DNA from: an uncultured Clostridia bacterium | GTDB lineage: Bacteria > Bacillota > Clostridia > Oscillospirales > Acutalibacteraceae | NCBI GenBank assembly: GCA_905236975.1 | Contig: CAJOQU010000081.1 | Coordinates: forward strand, 1-8,434 | Direction of reading: 5' to 3' | Length of the DNA stretch: 8,434 bases | Shown here: positions 1-4,836 of the stretch, one piece after another | How positions within the stretch are numbered: position 1 is the first letter of the stretch | Layout of the letters: each line of letters begins with the position of its first letter | Notes under the pieces: generated by a model | What the model was told of the DNA's origin: nothing | Database searches by the model: none | What the model saw: the letters and a program-made list of their open reading frames with translations, nothing else | Translations under genes and position numbers: made by a program

Positions 1-620
1 ATGTTCAAAATGCCCGCCGACCGCGTAATAATGCGCGCCAGTTCTTCAGGCGTGTAAAGCTCTAACCGCAAAAGAACGCCAAATCGGTCGCGCAGCGGGG
101 CGGTCAACTGCCCCGAGCGCGTGGTCGCGCCCACCAGCGTAAAGTGAGGCACATCCAACCGGATGGATCGCGCCGAAGGACCTTTCCCCAAAATGATATC
201 CAGTGAGAAATCCTCCATGGCGGGGTATAAAATTTCCTCCACATTGCGGGAAAGACGGTGGATCTCATCGATAAACAGCACGTCTCCCTCATTCAAAGAG
301 GTTAAAATTGCCACTAAATCGCCCTGCTTTTCAATAGCGGGACCGGAGGTTACCCGCAGGTTGACCCCCATTTCTTTCGCGATAATGCCCGACAGAGTGG
401 TTTTACCAAGACCCGGCGGGCCGTAAAGCAAAACATGATCCAGCGATTCCCGGCGCTGCAGCGCCGCTTTGATATAAATGCTGAGATTTTCCTTGGCTTT
501 TTCCTGCCCGATGTAATCCTGCAAAGTGCGCGGACGAAGGGATAACTCGGCGTCGTCATCATGATCGTGATATTCCGGCGAGACGATGCGGTTTTCAAAG
601 TCCATTTCCTGTTCGATCAA
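1..620 (-). CDS. ruvB: Holliday junction branch migration ATPase RuvB, N-terminal part (C-terminus beyond the window)
   Basis: RuvB is the hexameric AAA+ motor that pulls DNA through the RuvA-bound Holliday junction during recombinational repair. Counting from a TTG start at 620, 206 codons are visible. The Walker A motif GPPGLGKT is at 67-74, Walker B LFIDEIH at 115-121, the sensor-1 GATTR segment at 164-168 and the conserved PLRDRFG arginine segment at 175-181. The frame stays open to base 1, so the lid and winged-helix domains lie outside. I prefer TTG 620 because AAGGGGG lies 8 bases upstream and the start overlaps the ruvA stop as TTGA. The alternative ATG at 605 has its only purine run, AGGA, touching the start codon, which is poor spacing; it would remove 5 residues. 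ruvB follows ruvC and ruvA in one transcription unit. Identity is very secure; the exact start is moderately secure. Confidence 0.96.
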   Translation of the reverse strand, partial: MIEQEMDFENRIVSPEYHDHDDDAELSLRPRTLQDYIGQEKAKENLSIYIKAALQRRESLDHVLLYGPPGLGKTTLSGIIAKEMGVNLRVTSGPAIEKQGDLVAILTSLNEGDVLFIDEIHRLSRNVEEILYPAMEDFSLDIILGKGPSARSIRLDVPHFTLVGATTRSGQLTAPLRDRFGVLLRLELYTPEELARIITRSAGILN

Positions 621-1225
621 CCCTGAAGCCCCCTTGCCAGTGATTTAAGAGCCTGCTTAATCAGTTCTTCGGTGGAAAGTGACGGGTCCAACCTGCCCAC
701 CGCAAGCGACGCCTCGCTTTGGGTATAACCAAGCGCCGACAGGGCGGCGACCGCCTCTTTGGTGTTGCTGTTTAAAGTGGCGTTGCCCACTGCCTTGAAT
801 TCCAAACTGTCATCGCTTGCTAAGGCGCCGACTTTATCTTTCAATTCCAATACAATGCGCTGTGCCAATTTCAGCCCCACCCCCGAGGCGGCGGTCAACG
901 CCTTGGCGTCACCACTGGCAATATAGACGGTCAGCCTGGCCGCGTCAAACTCCGACAGAATGGCAATGCCGATCTTAGGCCCTACCCCATTGACCGAGGT
1001 GATCAGCTTAAAAGCCTCTAACTCATCGGCATCGGAAAATCCGTACAGATCAAGCGCGTCTTCCTTAACCGCCAAATGGGTATAAACAAATACCTCGCCG
1101 CCCACCTCCGGCAGGCGGTAAAGTGTGTTTTTGGTGACCAAACAGCGAAAGCCTACGCCGCCGCATTCCACGACGGCCGAAGTGTTATCCTTCGCGATCA
1201 GCTTGCCTTTTAACGATGCGATCAT
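617..1225 (-). CDS. ruvA: Holliday junction branch migration DNA-binding protein RuvA
   Basis: RuvA tetramers bind and hold four-way junctions open and load RuvB. The protein has 202 residues, essentially the usual family length. The N-terminal OB-fold region covers about 1-62 (starting MIASLKGK, with the ECGGVGF strand at 20-26). Two helix-hairpin-helix motifs follow, NGVGPKIG at 79-86 and SGVGLKLA at 114-121. After a flexible acidic linker, domain III, which contacts RuvB, spans about 153-202. The ATG at 1225 overlaps the ruvC stop as ATGA, and an AGAGGTGA-type ribosome binding site lies 7 bases upstream. The same frame is open further upstream to an ATG at 1285, but that extension lies inside ruvC, does not resemble RuvA and would precede the conserved N-terminus. 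The last codons carry the probable ribosome binding site of ruvB. Confidence 0.97.
   Translation of the reverse strand: MIASLKGKLIAKDNTSAVVECGGVGFRCLVTKNTLYRLPEVGGEVFVYTHLAVKEDALDLYGFSDADELEAFKLITSVNGVGPKIGIAILSEFDAARLTVYIASGDAKALTAASGVGLKLAQRIVLELKDKVGALASDDSLEFKAVGNATLNSNTKEAVAALSALGYTQSEASLAVGRLDPSLSTEELIKQALKSLARGLQG
629..635 (-). promoter_or_regulatory. Ribosome binding site supporting the TTG start of ruvB
   Basis: Read on the minus strand this is AAGGGGG, 8 bases before the TTG at 620. It lies inside the last codons of ruvA (RGLQG). It differs from AAGGAGG at one base, which still allows a G-U pair with the 16S rRNA tail. The competing ATG at 605 has only AGGA immediately abutting it. 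Confidence 0.6.
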
Positions 1226-1731
1226 TGTTCCTTCACCTCTTGTATCATTGCCGCATAAGCGGTACCTGCATAGTGTGCGTGACAAATCGCCAGCGCCAAC
1301 GCGTCAGCCGTGTCGTCCGGCTTGGGGACGGCTTTAAGCCCCAAAAAGCTTTTGACCATTTCCATAACCTGCCGTTTTTCGGCGCGCCCGTAGCCGGTAA
1401 TGGCCTGCTTGACCTGCAACGGCGTGTATTCCGAAATGGAAAGCCCGTTCTGTTGTGCCGCCAGCAGGATGACGCCCCGCGCCTGCGCCACGTCGATGGC
1501 GGTGGTGGTATTGGTATTAAAATATAATTTTTCTATAGAGAGCGCCTGCGGCCGATATTTGGTTAAAACGCTTTCCATATCGCAAAAAATGTCTTGCAGC
1601 CGCTGCGGAAACGGCATTCCCGCCGCCGTGGTGATGGCGCCGCAGCCCACCACCGTAAAGCGTCCGCGGTCGTGATCGACCACGCCGTAGCCCACGGTCG
1701 CATAACCGGGATCAATGCCTAAAATCCGCAT
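1222..1731 (-). CDS. ruvC: Crossover junction endodeoxyribonuclease RuvC
   Basis: RuvC cuts Holliday junctions symmetrically after RuvAB branch migration. The product has 169 residues, close to the typical length, and an RNase H-like fold can be inferred. The four acidic metal-binding positions are visible: D7 in GIDPG, E67 in IEKLYF, and D140 and D143 in the DTADALALA segment near the C-terminus. The region FNTNTTTAIDVAQARG (71-86) corresponds to the junction-contact helix of the family. The ATG at 1731 begins the canonical MRILGIDPGYATVGYG N-terminus, and AAAGGAG lies 9 bases upstream in the short ribF-ruvC gap. The TGA stop overlaps the ruvA start. Many Gram-positive bacteria resolve junctions with RecU instead, so a RuvC-type resolvase here fits Clostridia better than Bacilli. 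Confidence 0.97.
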   Translation of the reverse strand: MRILGIDPGYATVGYGVVDHDRGRFTVVGCGAITTAAGMPFPQRLQDIFCDMESVLTKYRPQALSIEKLYFNTNTTTAIDVAQARGVILLAAQQNGLSISEYTPLQVKQAITGYGRAEKRQVMEMVKSFLGLKAVPKPDDTADALALAICHAHYAGTAYAAMIQEVKEQ

Positions 1732-1764
1732 AGGCTCCTGCTCCTTTATGGTATATTCGATGTT

Positions 1765-2607
1765 TTATAATAAAATCGCGGCCTTATCCTGTTCGAGCTG
1801 CTTCTTCAGTTCATTGATCGAGGAAAATTTCTTTTCGTCCCGAATAAAGCGCAGGGGCTTAACGCGCACGGTTTTGCCGTACAGATCGCCAGAAAAGCCA
1901 TGGATATAGGTCTCACTGATGATATAATCGGTTTCAAAAGTAGGGCGAATCCCAATATCGGTCATGCCCCGGTAAGTTTGACCGTCCAGTATGATTTCGG
2001 TCGCGTAAACGCCGAAACGCAGCGGTGTAAGCTCAGGCGGGTAAACCTGGTTAATGGTGGGAAATCCCAATGTTCGGCCAAGGCGATGCCCGCCGACAAC
2101 GACGGCTTCAAAGGAAAAATCCTCGCTGAGCAGCGCGTTGGCCGCCTTAATGTCGCCGTCTTTCAAAAGCCCCCGTATCATGGTGGAGGAAATGACCTTT
2201 TCCCCTTCCTTCACCGGCGGCCGGCAACAAAGCGTGATGTCGTTGGCCTTGCAAAAATTCTGCAGCAGTGCGGCGTCACCTGCCGCGTCTTTTCCAAAGC
2301 GGTAATCAAACCCGCAAGAGATCACCGCAGGCGAAAAAGTCCGCTGCAAATAGGACAAGAAGTCCTGCGGCGACAGATTGCAAACCCGGCGAAAATCCAA
2401 GGTTACAATCTCATCCATGCCGATGTTTTTGAGTGCCCGGCACTTATCCTCATAGGTCATAATCAATTTGACTCCATCGACCTTCTCGGCTTTAGGAGGC
2501 CTTGCAAAAATGACCGCAACCTTTTTACATTGCCGTGGCAGATCGAGTACGGCGCGATGACCCCGATGCACCCCGTCAAAGGTGCCGAGTGCTAATGCGG
2601 TCTGCAT
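1765..2607 (-). CDS. ribF: Bifunctional riboflavin kinase / FMN adenylyltransferase (FAD synthetase) RibF
   Basis: RibF makes FMN from riboflavin and ATP, then FAD from FMN and a second ATP, in the cytoplasm. The protein has 280 residues, shorter than the roughly 300-315 that is usual. The nucleotidyltransferase half shows LGTFDGVHRGH at 7-17, CGFDYRFG at 98-105 and ISSTMIR at 139-145. The flavokinase half shows GRTLGFPTIN at 177-186, GIRPTF at 219-224 and SETYIHGFSGDLYG at 231-244, whose E232 matches the catalytic glutamate of the family. Two oddities occur in the first half: the N-terminus begins directly at the first motif, and the segment where relatives have a PHP triplet (FHPHP in Bacillus RibC) reads FARPP at 34-38. 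The ATG at 2607 is 4 bases after the truB stop, and AGGGAGG lies 8 bases upstream, overlapping the truB end. No FMN riboswitch precedes it, so it is probably expressed as part of the operon. Confidence 0.95.
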   Translation of the reverse strand: MQTALALGTFDGVHRGHRAVLDLPRQCKKVAVIFARPPKAEKVDGVKLIMTYEDKCRALKNIGMDEIVTLDFRRVCNLSPQDFLSYLQRTFSPAVISCGFDYRFGKDAAGDAALLQNFCKANDITLCCRPPVKEGEKVISSTMIRGLLKDGDIKAANALLSEDFSFEAVVVGGHRLGRTLGFPTINQVYPPELTPLRFGVYATEIILDGQTYRGMTDIGIRPTFETDYIISETYIHGFSGDLYGKTVRVKPLRFIRDEKKFSSINELKKQLEQDKAAILL

Positions 2608-2611
2608 GATC

Positions 2612-3508
2612 CTAACCTCCCTGAAAACGGTTCAATACGCACGCAATGGCAACCTCCTCCCGAAGGATATCCGCCCGACCGACGCCAAGCAGCGTGTCGC
2701 CGAATTTAACCCGAAACAGCTCATTTTCGGCGGGATCAGTCAATTTTAAGCGTTCAAAGGCAAGTTGCCCGCCGTTACAGAAACGCACCGCCTGTTTTTC
2801 GGTAACCGAAACGGCTCGCAAATGCGAAACGGCCCTTTCTTCGCTGACTACATACTGCCCGATATTCTCGGCCGTAAGCCGGTCAAGCGGAACACAATCG
2901 GAAAGATCAAAGCCCGAAGCCGCTGTGCGGCAGAGCGATGAAAGACAAGCTCCGCAACCGAGCGCCTGCCCGATATCCCGCGCCAAAGAACGGATATAGG
3001 TTCCCTTGGAAACCCGCACATCGACGGTAAAAACATGGTCGTCGTGAATCGGCGAGGTCTGTGTGATGGCATGAACCGTGACCTGCCGTGCGGGAACTTC
3101 GGGCGATTTGCCCTCTCGCGCTAAACGGTAAAGACGCACGCCGTCTTTTTTAATGGCGCTGTAAGCCGGCGGACGTTGTAAAATGGTGCCGGTAAAGTCG
3201 GTCAACGTTTGCGTCAACTGTTCCGGCGTAACGGCGACCGGTTTTTCCACAAGCACCCTGCCGGTGATATCGTCGGAATCGGTGGTCAGTCCCAACCGAA
3301 TGGCGGCGGTATATCTTTTATCCGCCTCTAACAGCAGGCCCGACAATGCCGTTGCCCTGCCAAACAATACAGGCAGTACGCCGGTCGCCATGGGATCCAG
3401 CGTACCGGTATGCCCCACACGTTTTTCGCCCGCAAGTCTTTTTAAAGCCGCGACCGCCGCGAATGAGGTCATGCCCGCCGGTTTATTCAGCAGTAACAGT
3501 CCCTGCAT
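2612..3508 (-). CDS. truB: tRNA pseudouridine(55) synthase TruB
   Basis: TruB converts uridine 55 in the T-loop of most tRNAs to pseudouridine. The protein has 298 residues, a normal length. The N-terminus MQGLLLLNKPAGMTS is typical. The catalytic aspartate is D38 in GHTGTLDPMATGVLP (32-46). The KRYTA segment at 64-68 and KGTYIRSLARDIG at 168-180 are conserved active-site surroundings. Residues from about 235 to the end match the small PUA-like C-terminal region. I place the start at ATG 3508 because GGAGG lies only 6 bases upstream and the conserved N-terminus begins there; an ATG at 3532 in the same frame adds 8 unconserved residues and has no comparable site. The gene overlaps the end of nrnA by 26 bases, so the two are probably translationally coupled. 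Its final codons (FQGG) encode the ribosome binding site of ribF. Confidence 0.96.
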   Translation of the reverse strand: MQGLLLLNKPAGMTSFAAVAALKRLAGEKRVGHTGTLDPMATGVLPVLFGRATALSGLLLEADKRYTAAIRLGLTTDSDDITGRVLVEKPVAVTPEQLTQTLTDFTGTILQRPPAYSAIKKDGVRLYRLAREGKSPEVPARQVTVHAITQTSPIHDDHVFTVDVRVSKGTYIRSLARDIGQALGCGACLSSLCRTAASGFDLSDCVPLDRLTAENIGQYVVSEERAVSHLRAVSVTEKQAVRFCNGGQLAFERLKLTDPAENELFRVKFGDTLLGVGRADILREEVAIACVLNRFQGG

Positions 3509-4487
3509 CGGTTTCCTCCAAAGCCTGCCCAACAGCGCTTAAAACAGCTTGTTTTACTTCGTCAAGCGACCCCTTCACATTGGCGCCCGCTGCCCCTTTG
3601 TGACCGCCGCCGCCCAGTTTTTGGCAAATAGCCGAGGCGTCAAGCGGCGGGAAGGTGCGCAGGGAAATTTTAAATTCAGTATCATCGATCTGTTTGATGG
3701 TGATCCCTGCCATGACCCCCTCGATACTGCGGGAGATCACCGCGATGCCATCCAGCTCGGTGCCGCTGCAACCGGTCTTGATCTGCATGTCAGCGGTAAC
3801 CGGCAACACCACACATTTGCCGCCAAAATGGAATTCCGACGCCTCCAACACCATGCGCTCCAGCTCTAACAGCCGGCGCGGCTTGGTTTCAAACATCAGA
3901 CGGTTGATTTCGGCAGCGCCGAGGTTGAACTCGTACAACTGCGCGGTAATCAGGTGGGTCTTGGCGGTAACATTGGTGTACTTAAAGCAGCCGGTATCGG
4001 TTGCAATGCCGGTATAAAGCGCCTTCGCCGTGATATCGTTGATGTTGACCTTCATCAGCCGCAGCAGCTCAAACATGGACTCCGCCGTGGCGGCCGCATC
4101 GGCGTCTAAATAAAGGTATTTGGAAAACCGTTTGTTGGAAATATGGTGATCGATGGTCAAATCCACCGCGTCGCCGAATTCATCCCGCAAAGCGCCAAGC
4201 AGGGACGGATCCGCCACATCCACCGCGATAACGGTGGCGTTCTCCCGTGCAACATGGTCGGTCTTGCGGGCAAAGTAATCGTACTTTTTGGGGATCACAT
4301 CCGGGCAAAGCACAGAAGCCGTTTTGCCGATCTCGTTCAGACCGTAATAAAGCGCATAGGCCGAACCCAGCGTATCACCGTCGGGTGAAGCGTGGGTCAG
4401 AATGATAAAATGATCGTGCCGTTTTAAGAATTTTGCCGTCTGTCGTAAAGAAAGCTCCCGGCAGGTGGAGTTCTTATTCTGATCCAT
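3483..4487 (-). CDS. nrnA: DHH/DHHA1 family phosphoesterase, NrnA-like oligoribonuclease / pAp phosphatase
   Basis: This family degrades RNAs two to five nucleotides long and, in several Firmicutes, also dephosphorylates 3'-phosphoadenosine 5'-phosphate. The protein has 334 residues. The DHH domain shows the metal motifs in order: HASPDGDTLGS at 32-42, D90 in AVDVADP, IDHHISN at 112-118 and D164 in GIATDTGCFKY. The DHHA1 domain carries the substrate-binding LGGGGHKGAAG at 291-301. I chose ATG 4487 because GGCGGTGA (one mismatch to GGAGGTGA) lies 8 bases upstream and the conserved helix starts soon after. An in-frame ATG at 4562 would add 25 residues read out of phase through rbfA, with no family resemblance. 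The gene overlaps rbfA by 14 bases and truB by 26. Family membership is certain. The substrate preference (nanoRNA, pAp or cyclic-dinucleotide breakdown products) cannot be read from sequence alone. Confidence 0.93.
   Translation of the reverse strand: MDQNKNSTCRELSLRQTAKFLKRHDHFIILTHASPDGDTLGSAYALYYGLNEIGKTASVLCPDVIPKKYDYFARKTDHVARENATVIAVDVADPSLLGALRDEFGDAVDLTIDHHISNKRFSKYLYLDADAAATAESMFELLRLMKVNINDITAKALYTGIATDTGCFKYTNVTAKTHLITAQLYEFNLGAAEINRLMFETKPRRLLELERMVLEASEFHFGGKCVVLPVTADMQIKTGCSGTELDGIAVISRSIEGVMAGITIKQIDDTEFKISLRTFPPLDASAICQKLGGGGHKGAAGANVKGSLDEVKQAVLSAVGQALEETDAGTVTAE
3515..3519 (-). promoter_or_regulatory. Ribosome binding site fixing the truB start
   Basis: On the minus strand GGAGG lies 6 bases before the ATG at 3508, within the nrnA coding sequence. 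It decides against the upstream in-frame ATG at 3532 and leaves truB overlapping the nrnA end by 26 bases. Confidence 0.8.
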
Positions 4488-4836
4488 GGTTGTTTTCACC
4501 GCCAAACGATTCGATAATACGCGCGATCTGCGCACTTTGCTCGATCGAGTTATCAGCCACAAAACGCAATTCCGGCACCTTGCGCAGTGACATATGCGCC
4601 CCTAATTCCCGCCGCAGGTAACCCGCAGCGCCTTTGAGCGCCTTGACCGAGGCCACGGTGGTCTCATACCCTTCCATGGCGCTGACATAAACGGTCGCAT
4701 AGGAAAGATCGTTCGAAACGTCCACCTTTACAATACTAAGCAGCTTGCTGACGCGCGGATCTTTCACGCCGCGCAGCAGCTCGGATAAAGTCAGGCGGAT
4801 ATCCGACGTGATCCGATCGATTCTGTAACCGGCCAT
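4474..4836 (-). CDS. rbfA: Ribosome-binding factor A (30S maturation factor)
   Basis: RbfA binds immature 30S subunits and helps form the 5' end of 16S rRNA, notably in the cold. The 120-residue protein has the single KH-like fold size expected. Family signatures are RIDRITSDIRLTLSELL near the N-terminus, KDPRVSKLLSIVKVDVSNDLSYATVYVS in the middle, and the late LRRELGAHMSLRKVPELRF segment ending with an acidic tail. The ATG shares one base with the infB stop (TAATG), and GGAGGAG lies 11 bases upstream inside infB. This position directly after infB is the classical bacterial arrangement and fits joint production of initiation and 30S assembly factors. No ylxP gene lies between infB and rbfA, unlike in Bacillus. 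Confidence 0.97.
   Translation of the reverse strand: MAGYRIDRITSDIRLTLSELLRGVKDPRVSKLLSIVKVDVSNDLSYATVYVSAMEGYETTVASVKALKGAAGYLRRELGAHMSLRKVPELRFVADNSIEQSAQIARIIESFGGENNHGSE
4496..4503 (-). promoter_or_regulatory. Ribosome binding site supporting the nrnA start
   Basis: On the minus strand GGCGGTGA, one mismatch to GGAGGTGA, lies 8 bases before the ATG at 4487 and inside the 3' end of rbfA. It is the weakest-looking site in the operon by its GGAGG core, yet it agrees with where the conserved NrnA N-terminus begins. Confidence 0.6.

Noticed and set aside
1732..1764. Possible promoter -10 (TATACC-like, minus strand) before ruvC
   Set aside because: The AT-rich patch lies too close to the ribosome binding site, and no reasonable -35 box stands 17 bases upstream, which is inside the ribF end.
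1900..2595. 231-codon plus-strand open frame opposite ribF
   Set aside because: It lies entirely antisense to a clearly recognised RibF with all family motifs, its translation resembles no protein family I know, and it is explained by the codon bias of the real gene.
2608..2640. FMN riboswitch or separate promoter for ribF
   Set aside because: The space between truB and ribF is only 4 bases, and no RFN-element sequence can fit; everything upstream is truB coding sequence.
3483..4562. Longer start for nrnA at 4562, and similarly for truB (3532), ruvA (1285) and ylxQ (7818)
   Set aside because: Each extension runs through the upstream gene in another frame, is not family-like, and is replaced by an internal start with a better-placed ribosome binding site.
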